Part shown: positions 34,371 to 46,595 of the stretch, piece after piece
Position numbering within the stretch: the first letter of the stretch is position 1
Layout: each line of letters starts with the position of its first letter
From: Cyrtodaria siliqua
Taxonomy: Eukaryota; Mollusca; Bivalvia; Adapedonta; Hiatellidae
DNA: 64,000 nucleotides
Assembly (NCBI GenBank): GCA_037043455.1
Contig: JAWPHD010004481.1
Coordinates: 26,001 to 90,000, forward strand
Direction of reading: 5' to 3'
Program-made: the position numbers and the translations under genes
Notes under the pieces: generated by a model
Database searches by the model: none
The model's input: the letters and a program-made list of their open reading frames with translations, nothing else
Told to the model about the DNA's origin: nothing

Positions 34371-34383
34371 TGTTGTAGTGCAA

Positions 34384-34471
34384 TTTTGCCGTTATTTGCC
34401 TTATTTGCCGTTATTTGCCCGTTATTTGCCGTTATTTGCCGTTATTTTGCCGTTATTTGCCGTTATTTGGA
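34384..34471 (+). repeat. GCCGTTATTT short tandem repeat
   Basis: About eight to nine copies of a 10-bp unit GCCGTTATTT with single-base length changes. Confidence 0.9.
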
Positions 34472-34924
34472 GGGTTTGTTTCTTTAATAGTAATGATCTG
34501 CTCAATTAGTTCATAAACCAATAATCAAATCAAACTTAAAGGGACACATCGCAATCTTCAAGTAGTTATCAAGCATTAAAATTAGCATCTCGATTTATTA
34601 TTCCAGTATCATTTTGACTTTAAACCTGCTTGCCTATAATCAACAACAAAAAAAATAATCAATTTTCATGTGTTCTTCTTATTCTACCGTAGGTTTACTA
34701 TATTACTGGCGCAATTTAACAGTTATTAATAGGCAACGTTTATTGGCTTTATACTATTCTTGTAATTAATATTAATGATTGAACATATGCAATTTAACAC
34801 GAGACCTATACGAAAATGAAACTGAAACCACTGTCATCATCATGACGGTTTTATTTTTATTTGGATTGACAAGCCTAATCCACCAGATCGCCTCCAGTCC
34901 CTGTAATGATCTTGGCACGTAGCA

Positions 34925-35275
34925 TATCCATTTGGACAATTTAAAGGAACACGCTGCAATCTTGATTTTAAAGGGACACCCTGCTATCTTAAATTGAAAG
35001 GGACACGCTGCAATCTTGATTTAAAGGTACACACTGCAATCTTGATTTAAAGCGGAACAATGCAATCTTGATTTAAAGGGACACCCAGCTATCTTGAATT
35101 TAAAGCAACACATTACAATCTTGAATTTAAAGGGACACACCGCAATCTTGAATTTAAAAGTCACCCTGCTATATTGAATTTAAAGTGACACACTGCATTC
35201 TTGATTTAAAGGGGCACACTGCAATCTTGATTTAAACGGATACACTGTTATATTGAATTTCTTGATTTAAGGTAG
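34925..35275 (+). repeat. AAAGGGACAC minisatellite, about 28-31-bp unit
   Basis: Around eleven units of the form ACACTGCAATCTTGATTTAAAG with variants. The array start ATCCATTTGGACAATTTAAA is identical to 47,067 onwards, so this array has a near-twin at 47,066-47,545, where it interrupts an LTR. Confidence 0.9.
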
Positions 35276-36856
35276 CTGGCGGTGTTACTCGAGAATAAGC
35301 ACAATCGCGTATATTGTGACAATGTTTTACCTGTATGTAAGTTATTGTTTTTGCTTTCCATCAGTACTAATTTTAAATTGTTTAAAATAAACATCGGATT
35401 CCTAAATAGCGCCCTCTGGTGGTGCCTATTTTTACGACGAATTTTACCGTTTTCGTACGGGAAATGTACTAGAATTTAGTCAAAAGTTAAAAGAAATCAC
35501 ATCATTTGGAAGCACAATGATTTATAAACGTAATGCACGTAATATATTTTAAAAACATCTATATCTCTTTATCGTGTGTGCATTTCTTTACGTAAGGGGT
35601 ACCACGCGGCGACTACAAAATTGTGAGGATTTTTATATGTTATCGCGTTTTTACTTAAAAGTAAGCGTGGTGACATATATATTTTTCTATGCCATCACAT
35701 TCGTTGAAATTCCCCGCTTTGATAAATGTAAAAATAAAGGGGGGTCGTCGAGTCAGATTTTTATCAAATAAACTTTTAAAGTTTATAGAAAGTATGAAAA
35801 GTTACGGCGTCGTTTTATAGTTTTCTTTAAAATGACGTTGACGTCACGAGTTTTGACGCGCGACGTTTACTTTGTATTATTATTGTTAACTAATTCAAGA
35901 TTGTGTGTTCATGTTATTGAACTGTTTAATTCATTAAATATGTTGTAAGAAGTAAAGTTGTTTAAGTTGCAAATTTTACTCGTGTTATTTTATCTGTTTG
36001 TTATCTGTTTGCGACCCGTCTTAAACAGCATGTGTTGTCAAGGTTACTGTTTGGGTAAGAATGATCATTTAAATCGATTCAAATATCAAATCAACTATTC
36101 TTTTTATTCGCTCAATTCGTATACATGCCATCATGTGGAAATAATACATACAAACATATAATCTAATTGCGAAGTAATTGGATATTTATGCAAAGCGTTT
36201 GTTCTCTGTAGGTACGTTGTGGTTGTTGTTGTTAATTCTAAGGTTTATAGACCGTCCGCCAACTAAAACGCCAGGAGAACCCTGGCGCTATGGGCACAAT
36301 AGAGTCTGGTCTGCTCTGTAGGTACGGCCTGGACCCCGGTTTATAAACCTATTACGCGCTTCAGTGTTTATAACGCAACACGAAGACCATTGGCTTATTA
36401 AAACAGCGGGGGCGGGCCCCTTCATCACCAGGGTTATCTGTAACATATCCCATTCAGGCTCTGTGTTTTACAACAGCCAGTCGGAGTGGAAAATTCTAAA
36501 ACCGCCACAATCCCCAACCAACCACCCTACAAAAAATAATAAATATATATCATGGCGCTCGTATTGACTTTATTCAACGTCTAAGCTCCATGATTAGGCG
36601 AAAATCGCCATAGCTAATTAAAGATTATATAAACACCATTAATGTTTTTAATATAAAAAACAGTTATTTCCAATTAACGACAAATCGTGTAACAACTTAG
36701 ATTACGTAATATTGCATAATAATATTTAGTACATCTAATTTTATAGTGCTTTATTCTATATAAGTTTCATTATGCAATTAAAGGAAATTAATATGTGTTA
36801 CATAATATTACAATGTTTCATGCAATATTACATGTCTACTATTTCAACTTTAAACA
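35276..36856. other. Non-coding, no supported gene
   Basis: Several 65-68-codon open frames occur by chance. A GC-richer patch with ACGTTGACGTCACGAG (CRE-like TGACGTCA) lies at about 35,832. I see no coding domain and cannot tie it to a gene. Confidence 0.35.
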
Positions 36857-37720
36857 TGATGATGATGATGAACTTTATTTCCTCCACTTGGGAGATTATC
36901 ATACTACAATTATGGTGAAACATATCGAGTAATGACATTATGGCAAATATGTAATTTCAAAATAGCATATAAAACGTGACAAAGGGAACAACTTTTATAT
37001 AAATACATATATAAACACCCATACTCGCACACAAACACACATATATACATGTACGCATACATACGCATACTCATTTATGCATCCATATACTAGCTTACGC
37101 GCTCACCCACGTACAAGTGGGCCATATATCAAGTCGCTATAATGCGACTGTGCTAGTATCCATATTATACGTTGTATTTTCCCATTTTGACCGGCCTTAA
37201 TCACGAAATCGAAAATTGAAGAAGGAAGGGCGAGGGGACGGGTTTTTTTCCCACCATAAACGGTTCGGGCCATTACGGGTACGTTAGTCAACGTGTTCTT
37301 TACATTAAGTAATGTTAATGCTACGTTTAAGGCAATCATATTACTGCAATAGCAATTTATTTTTAGAATAAAGATTTACAATCAAAAGCGTATTTAAAAC
37401 ATCGCTTTAAAAACGCATCTTGGACGCTTCGACAGAGTGAAATACCTATATCCGCACCGAGAATTTTCAGAGTAAATCTGATTTCGTCCATCAAACTTAA
37501 CTCGTTAGTGAATACCGGGCCACAAATGAGTTTCAGGTCGTTAAGCAACGCGGCTCTCACATTTCTACTATTCGTACATTTTGAAAGGACATGAGAGATT
37601 GTGTCTTGATGTACACCTGAACAGTTTATACATGTTTTATCTTCCAGAATGATTGATCTTGACCATACCCTTGTGAATAAAAAGTCACTTTGTGGCATAT
37701 ATCGACACTACACCCACTAA
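36857..37720 (-). pseudogene. LINE 3' end (zf-RVT and 3' tail), antisense
   Basis: The minus-strand frame at 37,363-37,698 includes CINCSGVHQDTISHVLSKC, the Cys/His finger common behind LINE RT domains. The element ends at 36,857 in a (CAT)n-type tail: ATGATGATGATGAACTTTAT on the plus strand, i.e. AAAGTTCATCATCATCAT at its 3' end. A short repeat tail is typical of several LINE clades. RT and endonuclease are absent. Confidence 0.7.
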
Positions 37721-38100
37721 TTGTTTGTTACTTACTTCCCAGAATAAACAATGCGCATAAATATATTAATGGGCACCGCATAGCAAAACACAAAGTATTG
37801 ATTGGAAAATGGTTATGAATATACATGTATTAAATTCAGAAATAGACGGGATATGCAACACATGACTATAAACACACAAACACATCATTTTCATAACTAA
37901 TGGTATTATGTCCAGATATATAATTTATAGACTGGGAATAAACAATCGATGTCTCTAGAAAGTATCCGTAAAATAGGAAGCGTCTGATTCATTAAATAGT
38001 TGTTATCGTTCATATACTGAAAGGAAAAAGAAACGCATACTCACAAAATTGCCTATACTACACTATTTTACACACCTAATTTCACGTAATATCCCAGATA
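37720..38100. other. Non-coding spacer
   Basis: AT-rich, nothing recognised. Confidence 0.4.
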
Positions 38101-39075
38101 TATCTCAACGTGTTTTTACAAATAGGGGCTACAGCTAATTACAGAAAGAACAACACTGCCATGTAGTAGACATTTTAATCAACGTATACTTTGTTACAAG
38201 AAATGCATAAATGTTGAAGTTTCGCTTGAAAAAGTTTCAGAATTATGTTTAATGTTAATAGATTGCAACATTTAAAGCCTAAGTTTGCTTTCCTGCTTGA
38301 GCCAACTGCGTATTCTGTCGATAATGAAACTTTAAAGGGGTAACCATTGTTGTGTTCGGTGCTGTTTAAACCTTCTTTCCGAAAGGACAGGCCTAATGTC
38401 GCCCTGTACCATTCGATTAGCAGTAGCGTATTAAACATACACTATATATCGGAAATACCCATTATGCGTTTCTTTTTCCTTTCAGTATATAATATAAGTG
38501 CTGATTCGGTTTTCAGTGTATGTGTTTATGTCATGCAGGATAGCTGTCTATTACTATTTGCAATGTGTTTCTCTTTGCAAAGATAGGAAATAAAGAGATA
38601 TAAAAAACGAGACAAAAAAGTATTTAACAAAGAACACGGGACTGAAAAGATATCGCGATAATCGGTAAAACTATATCTGGAAAAAGAAACGCGACGGGAA
38701 TTTCCGCTGTATATTGTATATACTGCACACTTAATTCCATATATATTCCAAGGAAAAAAAGTTGCAGTTAGTTAGAGAAAGAACACAACTGTGATGTTGT
38801 AGACGTTTTAATCATAGTACACGTTGTAGCATGTAGAAGTGCCTCTTTGAAAATTTGAGCTAGTTCAGAACTGTATTTAACGTAAAGTGTTCGCAAAATT
38901 TTGCATCTTAAGTAAGCTCATATGCTTGAGCCAAACGCGTACACTGTCAATAATGAAACTTTGCAGGAATACAATTTGCTGTGTTACGTGTTGTTTTAGT
39001 TTTTTTTCCGAAAGGAAAGATCTTACGTGGCCATGTACCATTCGATTAACAGCAGCATATTGTATAATAATTTCT
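38100..39075 (+). repeat. Diverged tandem duplication, period about 610-630 bp
   Basis: 38,130-38,440 and 38,765-39,060 are collinear but diverged: shared phrases AGAAAGAACA, GTAGACATTTTAATC/GTAGACGTTTTAATC, GCTTGAGCCAA, GTC(G/A)ATAATGAAACTTT, TCCGAAAGGA and GTACCATTCGATTA. The conservation of evenly spaced words is notable. No ORF spans either copy. Confidence 0.7.
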
Positions 39076-39345
39076 TTATTTAACGAAGGTTAAAACACAT
39101 TAAGTTATTTTCAATGTGGCCTTCGAACAATAATGCTATAACAGTTATAAATACTTATAAAAATATGCATACTCATGCGCACACACGCAAACATCCATAT
39201 ACACAACAATACTTCATATCCGACAAACACTCATTGGTTAATACATTCATAATATTCTTAATTCATAATCGAGGTATCTATAGTGTCATATATGACGGAT
39301 ATTTAAACAATTACATGCATACAGTGCCAGTTTCACTCAAAATAC

Positions 39346-39699
39346 ATCAATTTGCCAAATGTCTAATTGTTGAACAAATTGAATCATTAATTTATCGTGA
39401 AATGTTTTAAACATAACAAATAAAACGAAAACAAAGTAAATTATTTTTGTTTTATTTATCTGCTGAATGTACATGTAGTTTTAACGATAATGACATTTAA
39501 AAAATGAATCAAGGTTCACGTTATATCTCTCAATACATAATTGAAAATTGTCATGTATTTCATTAAAGCAATTAACAGATACATTAAACTCTCTCATTAT
39601 AAAGAGAGATAGTTCTTAAAAAATATGGTGGATCCAAAGTAAAATTCATTTTGATTTTTGGAATTTATTTATATATAAAGACTTAAAACAACTATTGCT
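39346..39699 (+). repeat. LTR flank, duplicated at 47,594-47,972
   Basis: ATCAATTTGCCAAATGTCTA onwards matches 47,594 onwards up to the LTR start in both places. A shared flank outside an LTR means the flank plus LTR were copied together, not that two insertions happened independently. Confidence 0.85.
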
Positions 39700-41315
39700 T
39701 GTCATAGGATGACCCTAGTGGTTGGGGCTAACTCAGGAAAGAATCAATGACGGTGAATGCATTTACATAAGTTTAATGCAACTTTTAAAATATGATAAAT
39801 ATATCTACAATTGTCTTAAAAAAACAAGCGAATACACAGATGAAATATGAAAAGAATGTTCTCATGAACGTTTAAGACGTTCTTAGTATTGTAACAAATA
39901 CTGAATGTGTCGACTGCTTATATACGACACTAAAGTGTTGTTAAAGTTATAACAATGTTGATCTATGATCTATCGCGATAACTGTGATGCGCGAGAGCTC
40001 ATGAAGATGATGGTGCGCGAATCCAATGAGTGATTGTCATCAAATGCCTTCTATATGGGTTAGTGACGCGATATGTATGATGATTAACCTCCACTGAGGT
40101 TGTGGATGATGTTCCTCCAGTGAGGACTGATAACGGGGCCACCTCGTGTCCCGGGGGTTGTCGCTACTAGAACCTTGCCATGTTGCGCAGGTACGCGGAC
40201 CGCCTCCACCGCTCTTAACGTTATGCGTGGAAGCTTATAATTAGCTCCACTCCGAAAGGCTTATATCCAAACCTGGATGGCTTATATCCAAACCTGGATG
40301 GCTTAGATCCAACCCTTATCATTACCCAAACAAATTATTATTTATAAATATAAGTAAGCTGTACTAATGATGAGTAGCAATGTATACATATTCTACAACG
40401 CCATGTATACGCCATGTACGTCGCTGTTAACCAATGCTCCTAATACATGTAATATACAACGTTATCAAATAACTCGTATATTACAATCACTGAGTTATGC
40501 ATGCACACATGTATGTCAACTAATGCCCAAATTATACAACGCTATGCATACGCGTCGTACATTTAAACTAGTCACTCATCTCATTGTTAACTACTGCACC
40601 AAATATACAATGTTATCAATTCAATCGTGTATTACAATCACTGAGTTATATATAATATTCCAACGTTAACTAATGCACCTATTATACAACGTTATCAAAT
40701 TAATATTGTTTTACAATTAATGATCAATTACAATAATTACATCTAATAAAGTAACTTCAAATTCATATGCTAGTCTCAAGTTAATGTTTAAGAAACATCA
40801 AAGCTAACCGGTTGTCGTAACCGCCAAGATGGCGCCGCCCACTGAATGCAAATGTACGATAAAAGTTAATAAAATAGATACTGACCACATATTGCCTGTG
40901 AATTTTGCCGTCCAACTCCTGCTCCAAACAAAGCAACTATCAAGCAATCCCGGCCAGAACTAGAAGACAATGGATTTTATAGCAAACGTTAAGCCCAAAC
41001 CATTATTTCCCCCGTTCAGTCCGTGACATACGTGGCTAAATTCACAGTATTAAAATCTACACGAAAGGACCCTTACACAATTTTTCCGTTTAAGGAGATA
41101 GACCTATACTTGTACATGCATTAGCACGAAACTAAACTTATTAAACGGCTCCTCTGGCGGACACTTAAAATATGCACGCTTTTACGTGTTACCTGAATAT
41201 ATCATGGATATTGTGAATTTGTTTCAACTCAACAATGGATTAGGGTGTAACTAACAAGTACTTACAAGAGCTATGTACGACCAATACGCTCTATCCGTGA
41301 CATTTTGTGACAACA
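39700..41315 (-). repeat. 3' LTR of Gmr1-like Gypsy element
   Basis: Starts TGTCATAGGATGACC at 39,700 and ends ..GTGACAACA at 41,315, i.e. TG..CA ends. The first 480 bp match 46,596-47,066 and most of it matches 47,973-49,150. On the minus strand it follows the purine-rich AGTGGGGAGA. About 1.6 kb. Confidence 0.8.
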
Positions 41316-41325
41316 TCTCCCCACT
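41316..41325 (-). promoter_or_regulatory. Polypurine tract
   Basis: Minus-strand AGTGGGGAGA immediately upstream of the 3' LTR start (TGTTGTCACAAAATGTC). It would prime plus-strand DNA synthesis. Confidence 0.65.
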
Positions 41326-41473
41326 TTCAGAAAGTTCTACATTTTTAAAAATTCAAAAACCAACATTAAAATTTCAACAATATTCTACAATTTTACGCTA
41401 CACTGTCGTAACATACACTGATATTGTACAATACACTGCAATACACTATTATACTATTGTATTAAACCTGTCA

Positions 41474-42984
41474 TTATGTGCGGCAACTTAAAACGTCTGC
41501 CCCAATATTGTCCTTTCCTCGGATCGTTTTAATTTTCATCCGGTAAGGCTGCAGAGTCAGTGCCCACCTCATTAACCTACTGTTAGCTACCTTTGCTTTG
41601 TTCATATAAGCTAACGGTTGGTGGTCAGTCTCCAAGACAAATTCCTTACCAAAAACATATCGGTGGAATTTACTGACACCCCACACTACTGCAAGACACT
41701 CCCTTTCGATAACAGAATAGTTATGTTCCCGGGGCAGTAGTTTCCGACTTGCGTTAGCCACGGGGAGACTACACCCATCTTGCTCTTGCAGTAGGACTGC
41801 ACCCACCCCTATATCGGAGGCATCCGTTCTGAGGATAAACTCCTTGTCAAGTTCAGGTAATTTTAGTATTGGGATTTTGACCAGACTCCCCTTTAAAGAG
41901 ACAAAAGCTCGCTCCTGGCTTTCCCCCCAAGTTATACTATTGGGGTTTTGAATAGTAGCTATAGCCGAAAAATTTGGGATGAACTTCCTGTAAAAACCCG
42001 CCAACCCTAAAAATGACCTAACTTGTTTCTTTGTCTCGGGTCTTGGTGCTTCCTGGATTGCCTTAACCTTGTCGGGGTTGGGTTTCAATTTCTGGTCTCT
42101 CCCGACAACATGACCCAGAACTCTATATCTGCGTAACCTATGTGACACTTGCTAGGTTTTGCAGTCAGTTTAAACCGGCGAAGCCGTTCCAACAGATTAC
42201 GTAGAGCCTTAATATGGTCTTCAAATGTTGTTGTAAACACCAGGATGTAAACACCAGGATGTCATCTACAAAACTGTCTGTGTTGGACAAATCCTTCAAG
42301 ACTTTTACAAGACCGGAGGGCATGACCTTGAACTTAAAAAGTCCTTGTGAAGTTTCGAAAGAGGTCATCTCTTTAGCTTGGTCTGAAAGTGAGACTTGCC
42401 AGTAACCTTTACTGAGGTCTAACTTGGAGAAATATGAATATCCCGCAAGTTTAGAGAATACCTTCTCAATATTAGGCATTCGCTCTGCATCAAAGATGGT
42501 ACTTTTATTGAGCTGTCTAAAATCGATGCAGAATCGAATTGACCCATCTTTCTTCTTAATAAGTACGACTGGGGATGAATAGGGGCACTTGAAGGTTCGA
42601 TGACACCCAATTTCAACATGTCTTTCACCTCCTCATCAACAATTGATCGGGAGTGAAATGGAATGGGATACCCCTTAATTCTAATTGGTTCCCCTTATGT
42701 GAGTACAATATCATGTTGCACTCCATCTGTCTGCCCCGGGTTTTCGGATAAAACATCACTGAACTCCGAGAGTAAACTACCCATCTCTCGTTGCTGCTCT
42801 ACACTAAGCATGCCCGATATGTCTACATCGGCTGCTGTCTCCTTACCTACACTAGTGGGAAAATACATGGGACTAGTGTCCTCACTACTGCCTTCCTCAC
42901 TATCCTCAATAACTGCAGCATTAACTACCGTTAACACCCCTTGCTGCACATTATCGGTTCTACTGATATATTCTTTCAGCATAT
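41474..42984 (-). pseudogene. Gypsy Pol: reverse transcriptase and RNase H
   Basis: After a linker (42,695-42,982) the RT runs from about 42,630: FSKLDLSKGYWQVSL with the first Asp, then the catalytic SFVDDILVF near 42,245-42,275, and the connection GLAGFYRKFIPNF. RNase H is in 41,474-42,148: the catalytic start TDASDIGVGAVLLQEQDG, ETDHQPL, and a C-terminal GKDNIGADVLSC. The NADxLSR-type end reads GADVLSCRT. Frame breaks near 42,640, 42,200-42,330 and 42,150 disable it. Confidence 0.9.
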
Positions 42985-44050
42985 TCGCATGAAAGGTCTT
43001 TTACTTTCCGTTTATCTCGATACGATAATCCATAGTGTTCACTATCCCTCTAACGTAAATCAGACTTTTCCATTATAATAATAGCTTGTTATTGTCGGTC
43101 GGGAGTAACAGTAACACCTGGTCATCTATCTTAAATTGCCTAGCTCTAGCTTTCAGGTCATAGTACCGTTTGTACTTGGTACTTGCCTTAACTAACTGAC
43201 TTTGAGCTATATTAAAAGTCTCCTCTAGTTTCTCCTTCAGATCTAAAACATACTGATATGTAGTCTTAACCTCATCACTATCTACTTCACCTGCCCACAT
43301 CTCTCTAAGAATCCTCATGGGACCTCTAACTGATCTACCGTACAATAACTCAAACGGAGAAAATCCTAAACTCTCTTGTGAAACCTCTCTAAATGCAAAC
43401 AGCAAAGCATTGAGATACTTGTCCCAATCTTTGGTTCTCTCTGTACGCCGTAACATTTGTTTTAACGTCCCGTTACACATAGGGTGATACGGTGTTGTCA
43501 TGATTTGACGCAAAGACAATAACCTGCTAACTTCAGCCATAAGTTCTGACGTAAACTGTGACCCACAATCAGTCAGCATTTCCTCTGGTACATCTAGCCT
43601 ACTGAACATATCAACTACTGCCTCAGCTACTCTCTCAATTTCAATTGAGGGCAAGGCTACTGCCTCCGGATACCTAGTTGCATAGTCTACCATGGTTAAA
43701 ATGTACCTATTTTTCCTATCCGACACTGGAAAAATTGGTCCAACTATGTCTACGGCTACCTGCTTAAATGGTGTATCTATCAGTGGCATCTGACCTAAAT
43801 GTACTTTGGTCACTCGACCTTTTGGTACTGTCCCTTGGCATACATCGCAGGACCTACAATACCTAGTTACATCTCCACTAACGCCTGGCCAATAAAATTC
43901 CGCCAATACTCTATCTGACGTTTTCTTTACGCCTAAATGACCTCCCATAATCGACTCATGAGCTACCTTAAGCACTGTCGTTCTATACTGGGTAGGTACC
44001 ACTAATTGGTGAAACTGTCTAATATCACTATCTTCAAATTCTCTGTACAA
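42985..44050 (-). pseudogene. Gypsy integrase, lacking the catalytic Glu
   Basis: The open frame 43,073-44,050 begins with the HHCC zinc domain (HESIMGGHLGVK ... CRSCDVC), then the first Asp in VAVDIVGPI and the second in LTDCGSQFTS. The third acidic residue normally falls just after YHP..NG; here YHPMCNGTLKQMLRR goes on without it, as if a short in-frame deletion removed that part. The C-terminal domain (LKARARQFKIDDQVLLLLP) continues through a stop at 43,070 into the YRIEINGK-like end. It precedes RT, as in Gmr1 elements. Confidence 0.85.
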
Positions 44051-44089
44051 TAATCTATTCTTATGTACAAACTTACAACTACCGGACCC

Positions 44090-44625
44090 TTAACACTTCT
44101 TCACTACACCATATTTGGCCTTCACTTTACAAGGCTCTAACGACTCGTCTTGAGTTTGTGCTTCTATAAACTCCGCTTTGGATATGTCAACTCCGGCTGC
44201 AGGAACCTTTAATTTTCTATAAACATGAGTTAGCTTCTGAACCTGCGCTCTAGTATCTACTGCATTACTTATGCTACTCCTAAAATCGGACACCACCGAA
44301 AGTACTGAACCTTCTATGTTCCCTATCGTTAAATCATACATCGGGTCGTCCATACATAGTGCCTCTGTAGTCCCTTTAAAGAAAGGTGTATCTACATCTA
44401 TTCTCGCTATTGGCACGTGCTCTACCGACTTATTTCACAACATACACGGCGACTGTTTACCTACCAACTGGTCATCCGTAACTAAACTACGCCTAACTAC
44501 CACACCTGTACAACCTGTATCCCTCATTACAATTACGTCCGTGCCATTCACTCTACCATCTGCCGTTGGAAGATTTGCATACGGAAAGAGACATGTTCCG
44601 ATCTTCGCCATTACGCTTTAACACA
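44090..44625 (-). pseudogene. Gypsy aspartic protease region
   Basis: The active-site motif RDTGCTGVVV lies at about 44,495-44,524 on the minus strand, the D-T-G being encoded by 44,513-44,521. The frame is interrupted by a stop near 44,436 before IARIDVDTPFFKG continues in 44,090-44,416. It matures the Gag-Pol polyprotein in active relatives. Confidence 0.75.
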
Positions 44626-45930
44626 AAAGCTACTACTCTCGGTCTTAATAACCGGACTATTACTACATCTGCCTCTACCTCTACCTCGGTTTTGACCACC
44701 TCTATCTCTACCGAAATTCCATGGGTTGTTAAAACCTTGGTTCTGACTACTTACATTGTTGTCCACTCTACTATTGTCACTAAAATTGTCTACGACAGCG
44801 GATACTTTCACCGCTTTCCTACACTCATGTGAAGCATGATTCCCATTACAGTGACGACAACGAATAAAAGGTCTACCTATATTGCTACCTCCTCTAGCAC
44901 CCATCGAACTACCTCCACCTCTATAGTTTCCACTCTGGACTTTCTGTTTATTACTATGATCGTCCCCTTGCCTATCTCTAAAAGTTCTGTCTTTCGACAC
45001 TACATTATGAGCTCCACCTCTAGCCTCGGCAAACTGATCTGCTTGTTTTGCCATTTCATCTACACTAGTTAGTTTTCTTTCTTTAAGAAATAAGAACAGA
45101 TCTCTACTACAACCATTGAATAGCTGGTCCCGCAACAAGAAATCTATGAGGCCTTGATACGTCTGCGCTACCTTCCCTAACTCTAACCATCTATCTAAGT
45201 AATTTCTAGACCTACTAATAAACTGAATAAATGACTCGCCTTTCTCAGGCAATCAAGCTCTAAACCGCTTTCTAAAACCTTCTTCAGCTAACTCAAATCT
45301 CTTTAAAAGAGCATCCTTTAACTTGTCATAGTCAAGAGAATCTACACTAGATAATCTAGAAAATACATCTAAGGCCTTGCCTCTCAATAACGCACTTAAA
45401 TGAACTTATCCTTGGTCCATTCCTGTAACTCAGCATAACGTTTAAACCGTAACAAGTAACTGTCCATGTTATCTTTATCAGCGTCAAAGTATGATAACTT
45501 CGGACCTTTTAACTTCCCAGAATAACTATCTTTCCCTACAGTTTTACTGTCCTCTCTATCTTTCTAAGCTGCTTCCAACTCTAAAGCTAACTTATGATCA
45601 AACTGTGATTTCTCCATATCCATCTTTATCTTAGCCTTAGCTAGTCTACCATCTGTTTCGAACCTCTCATGTTCTAACTCTTGCTTCTCCCTTACTAATC
45701 TACTTTCTAATTATAGATTCTCTTTATCATCATCTCGCTTCTCTTTAGCTAATCTACCTTCTAATTCTAGCTTCTCTTTATCAGCATCTAGCTTCTCTTT
45801 AGCTAATCTACTTTCTAATTCTATCTTCTCTGTGGCTAGTCTACTTTCTTCATCTCGCTTCTCTTAAGCTAATCTACTTTCTCCTTACCCATATCCGTAA
45901 GTTCCTTTATGGACGTCATGGTTATAGACA
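44611..45930 (-). pseudogene. Gypsy Gag with SCAN-like capsid domain and zinc knuckle
   Basis: From about 45,930: a charged coiled-coil region with repeated ESRLAKEKL/LEGRLAKEKR blocks (45,560-45,890), a linker, then a capsid-like segment with FDADKDNMDSYLLRFKRYAE near 45,470. The SCAN-like block is GLIDFLLRDQLFNGCSRDLF and LKERKLTSVDEMAKQADQF (45,010-45,160). Near the end the knuckle reads CRHCNGNHASHEC (C-x2-C-x3-H-x4-C), with RG-rich tracts around it. Two in-frame stops near 45,565 and 45,710 and frame changes near 45,250 and 45,400 break it. The SCAN domain of vertebrate zinc-finger proteins is known to derive from Gmr1-like Gag. Confidence 0.8.
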
Positions 45931-46574
45931 TTGTGGAATACTCATTACAATAACTACAATACACAAGTCACTATTAAGTCAACTCTACTAACTACTAATG
46001 GTAAGTCACTGTGTCCTCAGTAAATACCTGGGCATCATCATAGGACAAGTTACATACACATGTGCACTAGCGCTAACTACTAACTGTTATGTATAGATAG
46101 TATCTAGCTTTCACAAAACATACACTACATAAAATATCTATATTCGATATTGGACATAAACCTTAAACAATCATAGAAATGTGTATCGTATGTACATGTG
46201 TATTTATTTCTCCATCAATATAAGTATACTCGAGTGTCACAACATGAGTAGAACGTCTTGTTCGCCAACCTAATTGGATACTATTGGTATATCAAGGGAG
46301 GTAAAAACAAACACTCAAATTATTGAGCAAAAGTGCCTCAGACCCAATCGTGTAGACCACTGCGACCTCGCGCCAAGGAAAGAACGTACAAAACAACAGT
46401 TTGGACTCACCCTACCCTTGGCATGTCTTGACTTGTTTTCCAAGCTGTGGCCGTGATCGTCTACAGTCGCCTTGATGGATCAGAAGATGGTACACAATTC
46501 TAAAATAATAAGTAGAGATTTAGTCTATCATAATAAAGATCACTTATTGATTCTTTCCCTCCGTAGTCGCCCAA
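45931..46574 (-). other. Gypsy leader between primer site and Gag
   Basis: Untranslated leader of the element with no recognisable ORF. The plus-strand frame at 46,274-46,456 is antisense to it and not supported. Confidence 0.5.
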
Positions 46575-46593
46575 AATCCCACTTCTGACACCA
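46575..46593 (-). promoter_or_regulatory. tRNA primer binding site
   Basis: Minus-strand TGGTGTCAGAAGTGGGATT lies 2 bp after the 5' LTR. It is complementary to a tRNA 3' end AATCCCACTTCTGACACCA, the form expected of a tRNA-Leu with a GUCAGAA-type acceptor stem. The tRNA identity is inferred. Confidence 0.75.
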
Positions 46594-46595
46594 GT

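Noticed and set aside
35820..35860. A promoter with a CRE site (TGACGTCA)
   Set aside because: No gene could be found downstream, so the site alone is not evidence.
44271..45072. Plus-strand ORFs rich in Thr/Ser across the Gypsy element
   Set aside because: They are antisense shadows of Gag and protease, which show clear motifs on the minus strand.
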